The position numbers were made by a program, and so were the translations under genes. DNA of 64,000 bases from Cerasicoccus sp. TK19100 (GTDB taxonomy: Bacteria > Verrucomicrobiota > Verrucomicrobiia > Opitutales > Cerasicoccaceae), in assembly GCF_027257155.1 (NCBI RefSeq), contig NZ_JAPWDU010000004.1, positions 310,001 through 374,000 of the forward strand, given 5' to 3'. This document shows positions 9,478-16,621 of this stretch, piece after piece. The first letter of the stretch is position 1; each line of letters opens with the position of its first letter. Under the pieces are notes generated by a model, which was given only the letters and a program-made list of their open reading frames with translations, was not told where the DNA came from and searched no databases.

Positions 9478-10593
9478 ATGCCCACATCGATTTTCCGTAT
9501 TTGGATCCTGTTCATGCTGTGCGTCGCCAGCGTGGCCCATGCCCAATTGGATGGCCGCAAGACCGCGGTTTTTGTCAATAACCTCGCCGGCGTGCAGTTG
9601 GCCGACAAAGCCAATGCGCTGGAGTCCCTGCTCGCGGCGAATCTGAACGGCCAGGGCTTTAACGTAATCAGCCGGCAGGAGGTGGCCAACTCGCTCGCCA
9701 ACGACCCGGAGATCGAAGACCTCGGCCGCGCGCTGGCGTCGAGCTCCTCTGCCTTGCGCCTGGCCCAGACGCTGGGTGCCGACTATCTGCTCGTCGCCAA
9801 CCTTGTCTCCTTCGGCCAGCGCCAAGTGAAATACGAGGGCTACGACATCGCCACGGCCAACACCGTTTATCGCCTGCGCGTCTCTTATAGTTTACTGGAG
9901 TCCAGTGGCGGCGCGGGCCTCGTCGGCGAAGAGATTACCGTCTCCGAGGCGCTGCGCGACGATGCCACGATCGAGATCATTGACAACGACTTGCTCAACG
10001 GCCTGATCACCGAAGCCGCGGCTCTCATCGCCCAGAGCGCCCGCGAAGAGGCCAAGCTCGGCAATATTCCCGTGGCCCCGCAACCGGCAGCCCCCGTTAC
10101 CTTTGCCATCACGCCGCGCCTGCAGGACATCGCCCTGCCCAACGTGGTCATCGACAAGGACAACGTGGTCACCGTCTCTGCGGATAAATTTCCCATCGAA
10201 GCGACTGGCGTGAGCGTGGAGCTCGATGGCGTCGTGCTGGGCAGCGCCCCGGGCACCTTCGAAGCGCGCCCCGGCTTGCACCAGTTACGCCTCATCCGCG
10301 ACGGCTTCGTCTCCTGGGAGCGCAACGTGAACCTCTCCGACGGCTTTGTCCTCGTGGCGCAGATGAATTTTTCCGCCGAGGGCCAACAGCAGTGGCAAGA
10401 ACTGAGCGCCTTCCTGGAGGAGCTCAAGAGCGGCCGCGAACTGGACGACGCCGAGGCCGAGCGCATTCGTGGCGAAGCCGAGGCCCTGCGCCAGAGCGGT
10501 TTCCGCGTGGACACCAACCAGGCACCCAATTTCATCTACGAAAACAGCCTGTGGGGCAACCCATTCCCCGTTCCCTACAAAGAGGCCGAATAA
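9478..10593 (+). CDS. Exported CsgG-like protein with PEGA domain
   Basis: A 371-residue exported protein: signal peptide at 1-23 (cut after VAHA), then a CsgG/TolB-N-like alpha/beta domain with GRKTAVFVNNLAG, a FNVISRQEV strand and TLGADYLLVANLVSF. These are hallmarks of CsgG-type proteins, where a putative regulator of an effect is read out in the periplasm. A PEGA-like beta domain follows at about 240-300 (VSVELDGVVLGSAPG, then GLHQLRLIRDGF), and the tail is helical. There is no lipobox. It is the first gene of a three-gene set with a second CsgG-like protein at 10938. The exact role (outer-membrane assembly or envelope sensing) is unknown. Confidence 0.75.
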   Translation: MPTSIFRIWILFMLCVASVAHAQLDGRKTAVFVNNLAGVQLADKANALESLLAANLNGQGFNVISRQEVANSLANDPEIEDLGRALASSSSALRLAQTLGADYLLVANLVSFGQRQVKYEGYDIATANTVYRLRVSYSLLESSGGAGLVGEEITVSEALRDDATIEIIDNDLLNGLITEAAALIAQSAREEAKLGNIPVAPQPAAPVTFAITPRLQDIALPNVVIDKDNVVTVSADKFPIEATGVSVELDGVVLGSAPGTFEARPGLHQLRLIRDGFVSWERNVNLSDGFVLVAQMNFSAEGQQQWQELSAFLEELKSGRELDDAEAERIRGEAEALRQSGFRVDTNQAPNFIYENSLWGNPFPVPYKEAE

Positions 10594-10621
10594 ACGCCGC
10601 CCGAGCTTCGTTTAACTTGCC

Positions 10622-10909
10622 ATGAAACGCACACCTTTCATCGCCGCCGCCCTGGTCAGCCTGATGCTCGCATCCAGCCTGCCTGCCAAGGTCACCATCA
10701 CCCCATCCACCGCCGACGCGGTGCGCACCGTGCCCACACGCATTCAGTGGGAATACCAGACCTTCGAAGGCTCCACCCCGCTCAGCGAACGACAGCTCAA
10801 CGACTACGGCCAGAAAGGCTTTGAGCTGGTCGGGTTCACCCTTGGTGGCGAGCGCCGCGGCGGTGCCCAATACATCTACATCTTCAAACGCCCCAAAGAG
10901 GTTGAATAA
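10622..10909 (+). CDS. Small exported DUF4177-like protein
   Basis: A 95-residue protein with a signal peptide (MKRTPFIAAALVSLMLASS, cut near PAKA/V) and a short domain with the DUF4177 pattern: WEYQTFE at the start, LNDYGQKGFELVGF in the middle, YIYIFKRP at the end. DUF4177 proteins are small and of unknown function. The gene lies 28 bp after the first CsgG-like gene and 28 bp before the second, so the three are probably co-transcribed. Homology is by pattern only. Confidence 0.65.
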   Translation: MKRTPFIAAALVSLMLASSLPAKVTITPSTADAVRTVPTRIQWEYQTFEGSTPLSERQLNDYGQKGFELVGFTLGGERRGGAQYIYIFKRPKEVE

Positions 10910-10937
10910 ATTCCGTCTCACACCCGTTTAACAGACC

Positions 10938-11813
10938 ATGAAACCAATCTTCGCCCTTTTTGCCCTCCTTGCCGCCAGCGTCGCCTTCGCGGACAAGCCC
11001 ACACTCGCCATTTCGCCGATCAACGTGTCGCCGATCATCATCCAGAGCGACCGCACGCCAGCCGAAACCGATGCGCTGCCCCAGGTGGTCAACTCCCTGC
11101 AAAGCCAGCTCCTCAACGCCTTCGGACAGACGGGCAAGTTTAACGTGATCAGCCGCACCGACCTGCCGCCAATCATTGCCGAGCAAACCCTCGGCCAGTC
11201 GGGCAATATCAACCCCGACAACGCCGCCAAGCAGGGCGACATCTCCGGTGCCAGCTACGTGCTCGTCGTCGGCATCGACTTTTTCAACGTGATGAACGAA
11301 CGCGCAAACTTCGCCTCCATCGCCCGCACGACCACTCGCGAACTGATCACGATCAACGCCGTTTCCCGTCTCTATGACTCCACGACTGGCGCGCTGATCG
11401 CCAGCCATAGCTCTCAGGTGGACAGTGAAGACACGCGCCAGTATTTTGCCTTTGCCAACCGCGAGGGCAACCTGGAGACCATCGTCTACAACCGCGCCGC
11501 CCAAGCGATGGCAATGGACATTGCCGCCAACATCACGAGCGATCTCTTCCCCGCCAAAGTCGTCGCCAAGACCGGCATGCAGATCACGATCAACAAGGGC
11601 ACGGCCAATGGTTTCACGATAGCCCCGGGTCAATCCTTGAACGTCTATGCCGTCGGCGAGGAAATGACGGACCCCGACACCGGTGAATCCCTCGGCGTGG
11701 AGGAAGTCTTCCTCAGCCGCGCCAACATGCTGCGCCAGGACGAACGGACCACCATCGCCATCCTCGAAGAGGACAACGGCGTCGAGCGCGGGCATATTGT
11801 GCGGGTGGAATAG
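10938..11813 (+). CDS. Exported CsgG-like protein
   Basis: A 291-residue protein with a signal peptide (1-18, ending AFA) and a CsgG-like domain: KPTLAISPINVSPI, VVNSLQSQLLNAFGQTGKFNVISR, then GASYVLVVGIDFFNV. A C-terminal beta segment (about 215-291) contains GMQITINKGTANGFTIAPGQ, resembling the FlgT/CsgG-associated C-terminal module. It lacks the PEGA domain of its neighbour at 9478. The last 12 codons plus the stop are duplicated 291 bp downstream as non-coding sequence, so a tandem duplication began inside this gene. Confidence 0.75.
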   Translation: MKPIFALFALLAASVAFADKPTLAISPINVSPIIIQSDRTPAETDALPQVVNSLQSQLLNAFGQTGKFNVISRTDLPPIIAEQTLGQSGNINPDNAAKQGDISGASYVLVVGIDFFNVMNERANFASIARTTTRELITINAVSRLYDSTTGALIASHSSQVDSEDTRQYFAFANREGNLETIVYNRAAQAMAMDIAANITSDLFPAKVVAKTGMQITINKGTANGFTIAPGQSLNVYAVGEEMTDPDTGESLGVEEVFLSRANMLRQDERTTIAILEEDNGVERGHIVRVE

Positions 11814-12064
11814 CCAAGAATTTCCTCCTAACGCACAGCAAGCGATATGGAGTGCGCCAGCCCCCTGGCGCTTTCAGCATTTTCAACTCCGCTGAAAACC
11901 GGCGCAAAGCATCGCTCGATACGCAAGCATCCAAGCCCACACAAAATCCTAAAGCGCCAGGGGGCTGGCGCACTCCAGAACTTAGGTAACGCCCATCCGT
12001 AGCATAGGCGTCCCGCCTGTGCCCGATTCGATCATTGTTATTGCGATAAGCCAGTCGCGAATAG
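11774..12064. repeat. Tandem duplication, copy A (291-bp period)
   Basis: The sequence from CAACGGCGTCGAGCG at 11774 recurs at 12065, giving a 291-bp period. Copy A includes the last 12 codons and TAG of the CsgG-like gene plus the downstream repeat DNA. It contains a perfect 26-bp inverted repeat, left arm 11849-11874 and right arm 11951-11976, which starts GGAGTGCGCCAGCC on the left and is separated by 76 bases. It also carries one arm (GCATAGGCGTCCCGCCTGTG) of a second palindrome near 12000. Confidence 0.93.
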
Positions 12065-12340
12065 CAACGGCGTCGAGCGCGGGCATATTGTGCGGGTGGA
12101 ATAGCCAAGAATCTCCCTAACGCACAGCAAGCGATATGGAGTGCGCCAGCCCTCTGGCGCTTTCAGCATTTTCAACTCCGCTGAAAAACCGGCGCAAAGC
12201 ATCGCTCAATGCGCAGCATCCAAGCCCCTGCAAAATCCTAAAGCGCCAGAGGACTGGCGCACTCCATAACTTAGGTAACGGCCATCCGTAGCATAGGCGT
12301 CCCGCCTGTGCCCGATTCGATCATTATTACTGGGCTCGAA
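12065..12340. repeat. Tandem duplication, copy B
   Basis: The second copy matches copy A closely through the GATTCGATCATT motif near 12325, with scattered substitutions and small indels. It repeats the coding tail of the CsgG-like gene out of context. Its inverted repeat (12138-12163 and 12240-12265) again has 26-bp arms and a 76-base spacer, now with one mismatch. The loop CCCCC in copy A is CCCTC in copy B, and the partner arm changes correspondingly to an A, a compensatory change. Confidence 0.92.
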
Positions 12341-12377
12341 GTATTAGAGTAAAACACAGGCGGGACGCCTGTGCTAC
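12288..12377. repeat. 23-bp inverted repeat of the CACAGGCGGGACGCC type
   Basis: The arm GTAGCATAGGCGTCCCGCC (12288-12310 in full) pairs with 12355-12377 with one mismatch over 23 bp, around a 44-base spacer. Copy A at about 12000-12020 has only the left arm. The right arm ends just before the convergent stop of the YjbQ-family gene, so the hairpin may also act in 3' end formation; that is inference. Confidence 0.85.
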
Positions 12378-12381
12378 TTAC

Positions 12382-12801
12382 CTACTCACCGTTGAACGAC
12401 AGCACAATCCGGCGCGAATGCGGCATATCGCGGTGCTCCCACAAGAATACGCCTTGCCACGTACCGAGGCACAAGCGGCCGTCGACAAAAGGGATCACCT
12501 CCGAGGTGCGGGTGAGCGCCATCTTGATGTGGCTGGTCATATCGTCGGGGCCCTCCAGTGTGTGGGTATAATTGGGGTCGTCCTCGGGGACGAGCTTGTC
12601 CATGAAGTAATGCAGATCCGCGCGCGCCGACGGGTCGGCATTTTCCATGATCACCAGGCTGCAACTGGTGTGCTGGCAGAACACCGTCAACGTGCCCGCC
12701 TGGAGACCCGACTCGCGCAGCGCCGCCGCGATCTGGTCCGTAAACTCATAGGTCTTCCGGCCAGCCGTGCGCAGCGTGAGCGTCTGAGTGAAATTAGGCA
12801 C
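12382..12801 (-). CDS. YjbQ/UPF0047 family protein
   Basis: A 139-residue protein of the YjbQ family (called secondary thiamine-phosphate synthase in databases). Family hallmarks visible are GTLTVFCQHTSCSLVIMEN, HYMDK-like LHYFMDKLVPED, then HTLEGPDDMTSHIKM and GRLCLGTWQGVFLWEHR near the C-terminus. The conserved His and Glu residues of the likely metal site are present. Length matches the family. It starts 5 bases after the stop of the SDR gene at 12807 and is probably in one operon with it. The in vivo substrate is not established. Confidence 0.92.
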   Translation of the reverse strand: MPNFTQTLTLRTAGRKTYEFTDQIAAALRESGLQAGTLTVFCQHTSCSLVIMENADPSARADLHYFMDKLVPEDDPNYTHTLEGPDDMTSHIKMALTRTSEVIPFVDGRLCLGTWQGVFLWEHRDMPHSRRIVLSFNGE

Positions 12802-12806
12802 GTATA

Positions 12807-13622
12807 TTACTTAACGTTGTCCGGGTGACGGATTTTACGCATCAGTTTGCCGGCTTCTTTAGTCAGGAAATTACGCGGCAAATGTTGGGAGAAGAAACAC
12901 ATTAACTTGTTGGCTGTGCCGCAGATGTCGTGCTTTTTGCCTTTGGCGATGGCGTTCAGGCAGACGTCGATAACCTGTTCAGTTTCGACCACGCCCGGCG
13001 GTTTGCCGCTAAAGCCCGCTGCCTCGAAGAACCCGGTGTCCGTCGGGCCCGGACAAATGACGATCGTATTCACCTTAGTGTCCTTGAGGTCATTACCCAG
13101 AGCCAGGCTCCAGTTGAAGACGAAGGACTTCGTGGCCCCGTAAACCGAAAGGACCGGCGTGGGCTGGAAGGTGGCCGTGGAGGCGATGGTCATGACTGTT
13201 CCCCCGCGCTCAAGCAGCTGCGGCAACAGGATCTGCGTCAGGTGGACGACTGCGCGGACGTTGAGGTCGATCACCGTCAGTTGCTGGTCCGTGGGGATGT
13301 CCTGCGCGAATCCGTAAGCCCCTACCCCGCTGTTGTTTACGAGAAGCACTTGGCCGGCCCCGCCGTTAAGTTTGAGCCAGTCGATCACCTTGCCGCCGAC
13401 GTCGGCTACCTGGGAGGGCTGCGACAGGTCCCCGGGAATGTGCGTCAACACGCCATCCGGAAAATTATTTTTAGGTTCCGACCGAGAAATGTTGCATATC
13501 TTCGCGGACGGGTTTAACTTTGCGATCGCAGCAATGAGACCGCTACCTATTCCAGAAGAACCGCCCGTCACAATGACGGCGGTATATTTTTGTACGGCAC
13601 GGGATAAGCTATCGTTGTTCAT
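12807..13622 (-). CDS. Short-chain dehydrogenase/reductase
   Basis: A 271-residue classical SDR. The cofactor motif TGGSSGIG lies at about 19-26, NNSG near 113, the catalytic Ser in IASTATF, and Tyr-Lys in VYGATK. CPGPTDTGFF follows the active site. A C-terminal extension of about 40 basic residues (LPRNFLTKEAGKLMRK) may bind membrane. The substrate is unknown. It is divergent from the ribosome hibernation gene and leads the two-gene unit with yjbQ. Confidence 0.87.
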   Translation of the reverse strand: MNNDSLSRAVQKYTAVIVTGGSSGIGSGLIAAIAKLNPSAKICNISRSEPKNNFPDGVLTHIPGDLSQPSQVADVGGKVIDWLKLNGGAGQVLLVNNSGVGAYGFAQDIPTDQQLTVIDLNVRAVVHLTQILLPQLLERGGTVMTIASTATFQPTPVLSVYGATKSFVFNWSLALGNDLKDTKVNTIVICPGPTDTGFFEAAGFSGKPPGVVETEQVIDVCLNAIAKGKKHDICGTANKLMCFFSQHLPRNFLTKEAGKLMRKIRHPDNVK

Positions 13623-13738
13623 GCATGGAACCTTACGTTCTGGGCCCAGTCTAAGTAAGCAGACAGTGCCTGATGGCGTTAATTAATTTCATTAGTGCTC
13701 CTTTACTGGAGCGAAAACCACAGAACCACAAACGGAAA

Positions 13739-14113
13739 ATGCCAATGAATACCAAAGAAGTCATCATAAGCGGCGTTCACCTCGATCTCACTGAGTCGCT
13801 CAAGCGAATCGTGAAAGAAAAGGCTGAGAAACTCTTTAACCACGAAGAGCGCATTATTCGACTTCGCGTGGAGCTCGAGACCAACTCTCACAAGAGCGGC
13901 CAGGATGAATTCATTGCGAAAGGACACATCGAGATTAACGGCCCCCCGATGGTCGTTAGCGATTCCAGCGACGATCTCTACAAATCGATCGACGGGATGA
14001 TTAACAAACTCGACCGCAAGCTGCGCCGCCGCTCCCGCCTCATGAAGGTGAAGCGCAAGAACAAGCACAGCGTCGACATCCCCGCAGAACTTCCCAAGAT
14101 GGAAGTCGCCTGA
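13739..14113 (+). CDS. hpf: Ribosome hibernation-promoting factor (short HPF/RaiA type)
   Basis: A 124-residue protein from the ATG at 13739 (or ATG 13745). It has the S30AE/HPF fold pattern: VIISGVHLDLTESLKRIVKEKAEKL, the beta strands IIRLRVELE and FIAKGHIEI, then DLYKSIDGMINKLDRKLRR with a basic tail. HPF binds the 30S decoding centre and silences ribosomes in starvation or stationary phase. The long-form C-terminal dimerisation domain is absent, so this is a short HPF. An open frame upstream to 13673 exists, but the added residues do not fit the family. A strong terminator follows. Confidence 0.9.
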   Translation: MPMNTKEVIISGVHLDLTESLKRIVKEKAEKLFNHEERIIRLRVELETNSHKSGQDEFIAKGHIEINGPPMVVSDSSDDLYKSIDGMINKLDRKLRRRSRLMKVKRKNKHSVDIPAELPKMEVA

Positions 14114-14142
14114 CCTGCGCATCTATTCAAATCCATTACCAT

Positions 14143-14172
14143 GGCCCGTCGTGTTCAGCGGCGGGCCTTTTT
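14143..14172 (+). terminator. Rho-independent terminator after hpf
   Basis: Arms 14143-14151 (GGCCCGTCG) and 14159-14167 (CGGCGGGCC) form a 9-bp stem with one G-T pair around a 7-base loop, followed by five Ts. It lies 30 bases after the hpf stop. Confidence 0.9.
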
Positions 14173-14360
14173 GTGGCCACACGCGACGGCGGCGCGCAGC
14201 GAAAATCGGGCAACGAAAATGGTAGGGACGCACCTCCGGGGCGTCCGCGTTCGCGCAAAATTGTCCTTTGAGGCGAGGCAGGCACCCCTAAGTCCGCCCC
14301 GAGGACGAAATGATCCCCCAAAAGCAGGCCAACTGAAGCAACTGAGCCAAAATAGCGTTT

Positions 14361-14568
14361 CCCTATGCTGTGTTTGGCAAAAGACCCATGCTGCTTTTCC
14401 GAAAAGCCTACTGGGTCTTTTTGAAAAAGCCCTATGCTATGTTTTCCAAAAGCAGCATGCTGTGTTTTGAAAAAGCCACTACTGTTGTTTCTCCAACACA
14501 GCCACTGTTGTTGGCGTAACATAGCCTGCTATGTTGAGGCAACATAGTAACTGTTGTCTTTCAAAAAC
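14361..14568. repeat. Degenerate 23-bp tandem array (about nine units)
   Basis: Units align with a period of 23: anchors at 14368, 14391, 14414, 14437, 14460, 14482, 14505, 14528 and 14551. The consensus is roughly CYATGCTGTGTTTTGGAAAAG. Most units can fold as a tiny hairpin: GCTTTTCCGAAAAGC, or CTATGTTG-agg-CAACATAG near 14529-14547. Early units are TTTT/AAAA-type, later ones GTTG/CAAC-type, so arms changed together. The period is not a multiple of 3 and open frames through it look like repeats, not proteins. No Cas genes and no unique spacers, so it is not CRISPR. Confidence 0.85.
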
Positions 14569-14859
14569 CCGAGGGCACTTTTTCCAATCTCCTCCCATAC
14601 GGCATTCCACGAAATGTATGACGGTGAACGCCGTCTCTGCTTCTCACGATTACCCAATAGCGATTCCAGCACCCCCACATAGCATCGTGCGAAAAGTTAC
14701 GAACTGGAATACTATCCGCCACTAAGAAAAATCTACTCTTAATAAGCTGAAACCTTGACGAACTAAAGCTTCACGGCCACTCTCGAGCCAAGAAACACAC
14801 TAATGTTTTACCCAGTTCGTAAGTTTTGAGGTGTCATCAATAGTACTGTTCGAAAAGAG
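14569..14859. repeat. AT-rich gene-free stretch with MITE-like inverted repeat at 14692-14827
   Basis: AAAAGTTACGAACTGG at 14692-14707 pairs with CCAGTTCGTAAGTTTT at 14812-14827: 16 bp with one mismatch, bounding a 136-bp AT-rich unit without an ORF. No clear target-site duplication flanks it. The layout suits a small non-autonomous element or a remnant; the call is structural only. The remaining bases, 14569-14691 and 14828-14859, hold nothing I can name. Confidence 0.6.
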
Positions 14860-15336
14860 ATGAACGACAAAGTAAGAGTCTTAGGCGCATTTGAGCTGCC
14901 TGTTGATGAAGACCTCATACAAAGGCAATTCAAGGCACTTTATTCTCACCTCAGCGGCAAAAAAGAAGAGCAGCAAGCACGCGCATTCTGTGAGAAGCAA
15001 CTTCGATCGACAATTCTCTTTGAAGTGCTCATCGAGGAACCTGATGAAAATTTTAAAGTATGTGATTTTACGCAGCCTATTCCACAAGCTCCTCGTTCAT
15101 CTTGGCAGGCAGCATACATGCATACATATCTATCGCCTTGTGGGGAATTTTTGTATTCAAGGTCATTTTCAACAGTCCCTGCGCCAATTGATGGGGTATT
15201 AAGAGTGACTTTCTTCCTTCATTTTGCATCACCTGAGAAGGAGCTATGGTCGAGTTATGGAAAACACAAAATCCCTGATTTTGAGCCCATGCCTAGAAGG
15301 CTTTCTAAAATCTGTCACTATGAGCCAGTCGACTAA
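14860..15336 (+). CDS. Orphan AT-rich hypothetical protein
   Basis: A 158-residue protein I do not recognise. It starts MNDKVRVLGAF, has a helical, charged N-terminal half and a second half with aromatic stretches (AAYMHTYLSPCGEF, RVTFFLHFASPEKELW). There is no signal peptide or membrane helix. Codon use is clearly more AT-rich than in neighbours, and the gene sits in the repeat-bearing islet at 14.2-15.4 kb. This suggests recent transfer. No Shine-Dalgarno sequence is evident upstream. It stands alone with no operon partners. Confidence 0.6.
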   Translation: MNDKVRVLGAFELPVDEDLIQRQFKALYSHLSGKKEEQQARAFCEKQLRSTILFEVLIEEPDENFKVCDFTQPIPQAPRSSWQAAYMHTYLSPCGEFLYSRSFSTVPAPIDGVLRVTFFLHFASPEKELWSSYGKHKIPDFEPMPRRLSKICHYEPVD

Positions 15337-15420
15337 AACAGTAAATTCGAACTAGACGAGATAGCTGACCCTTCATTCCGCGCCTTTCGGCGCTCCATGG
15401 CGGCCAGCTACTCTTAACGT

Positions 15421-15894
15421 TCAGTAAGAAAAACTCCGCCCCAACATCCCCGCCTGAGCGATCGCCGCATCCCGAAGGCCGTCCAGCGGACCGGGGCCGG
15501 TCTTTTTGCCAAAGCGGGTGAGGAACCAGATCAGTGGGCGCACCCATTTGGGGATTGAGGAATGCGTCATATCGGTCACGTGGCGGACGCGGGTCCGGGT
15601 CGGGCTAATGGGCTCCAGTGTAATGGTTTCGTCGACATAGCCGCCCATTTCGCGCGGGTAGTAGCGCAGCACCAGCTCCCGCAGGGCCTCGAAGGTCAGC
15701 ACCTCGACATCGCTCGTCATCTCGCGGCTTAGCTTGTGCGTAGCCTGAAAGCGATCGCCGACGCGCAGCTCACGCCCCGGGCCAGTGCAGTGGACGCATT
15801 TCGGGTTCCACAGCTCCAGGTATTCGGCAAAGCGCAGCATTTCCCAGATCGGCTCCGACGGCAGGGCAATGTCTATTTGCTCGCGAATGATCAT
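15421..15894 (-). CDS. SRPBCC (START-like) family protein
   Basis: A 157-residue protein from the ATG at 15894; an in-frame ATG at 15921 would add nine residues. It matches polyketide-cyclase-like SRPBCC proteins: an initial strand IIREQIDIALPSEPIWEMLR, then YLELWNP, VGDRFQATHKL, and a curved sheet ending in TRTRVRHVTDMTH. A C-terminal helix follows. These folds bind hydrophobic ligands; the ligand here is unknown. It is divergent from the FmdB-like gene. Confidence 0.75.
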   Translation of the reverse strand: MIIREQIDIALPSEPIWEMLRFAEYLELWNPKCVHCTGPGRELRVGDRFQATHKLSREMTSDVEVLTFEALRELVLRYYPREMGGYVDETITLEPISPTRTRVRHVTDMTHSSIPKWVRPLIWFLTRFGKKTGPGPLDGLRDAAIAQAGMLGRSFSY

Positions 15895-15994
15895 GTGGCG
15901 AAAACGTTTCGACTTGAACAAAGTTCATCGCCAACATTGTAGATTCTTTGCCCATTCGCAATCGCGAACCCGGGCCCGGACATCATTGCCAGCC

Positions 15995-16516
15995 ATGCCA
16001 TTTTACGAATATTACTGCCCACAAAACCACACGATCTACACCTTCTACGCCCGCAGCCTGAAGCACGCGGACAAGACGCCGCGCTGCCCGGCCAACCCCG
16101 AGTGGCCGATGCAGAAGCAGGTGTCGCAATTTTCGTTTGTTAAAGCGCTCGGCGTAGAGGGCGACCCCGCGCTCGACGACTCCAAATACGACGACCCGCG
16201 CTACGAACAGGCCATCAACGAACTGGAGCGCGAATTCCAGGGCATGGACGAGAACAACACCGATCCGCGCCAGTTGGGTAATCTCCTGCGCCGCGTAGGC
16301 GAAGTCACCGGCGAGGCGCTCCCCCCTGCCCTGCGCGAGATGGCCGCCCGCCTCGAACGCGGCGAAGACCCCGACGCACTGGAGGAAGAATACGGCGACG
16401 ACTTGGACGCCGATCCCATGGCCGTCGTCGAGGCCAAGGGCTCTAAGAAATTACTCAACCGCCTGCGCGGCCCGCGCAAAGATGAGACCGTTTACGAAAT
16501 CGAGGACTATCTATAA
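15995..16516 (+). CDS. FmdB-like zinc-ribbon protein with acidic C-terminal region
   Basis: A 173-residue protein from the ATG at 15995; earlier in-frame codons read through the divergent gene's promoter and are unlikely. MPFYEYYCPQNH recalls the FmdB-type start (MPIYEYxC), and a second cysteine follows in TPRCPANP. The classical four-cysteine ribbon is therefore reduced to CPxxH plus one Cys, so zinc binding is uncertain. The rest is acidic and helical (LERGEDPDALEEEYGDDL), ending in a basic then acidic tail. The function is unknown; a nucleic-acid or protein contact role is typical for such ribbons. Confidence 0.65.
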   Translation: MPFYEYYCPQNHTIYTFYARSLKHADKTPRCPANPEWPMQKQVSQFSFVKALGVEGDPALDDSKYDDPRYEQAINELEREFQGMDENNTDPRQLGNLLRRVGEVTGEALPPALREMAARLERGEDPDALEEEYGDDLDADPMAVVEAKGSKKLLNRLRGPRKDETVYEIEDYL

Positions 16517-16529
16517 GGGTGCCTTGGTG

Positions 16530-16601
16530 CTTAGTGCTTGGTTCGTGGTTGGCCTTTCAACTGAATCGACGCCAACACTAAACCAAGAACCAGGCACTAA
16601 G
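16530..16601. repeat. Short inverted repeat CTTAGTGCTTGGTT
   Basis: CTTAGTGCTTGGTT (16530-16543) pairs with AACCAGGCACTAAG (16588-16601) with one mismatch over 14 bp; further partial pairing continues inward (GGTT/AACC). It sits between two plus-strand genes and is non-coding. It is one of several intergenic inverted-repeat families in the window. Confidence 0.7.
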
Positions 16602-16621
16602 AACTAGAACACAATTTTTCC

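Noticed and set aside
14136-14522. 128-residue frame across the 23-bp array
   Set aside because: Its protein repeats follow the DNA array, whose period is not a multiple of three, and no start or motif supports it.
14518-14535. Extra MntR box (AACATAGC-CT-GCTATGTT)
   Set aside because: Spacer is 2, not 4, and it is part of the 23-bp array.
14361-14568. CRISPR array
   Set aside because: Period 23 with no unique spacers, degenerate units and no cas genes.
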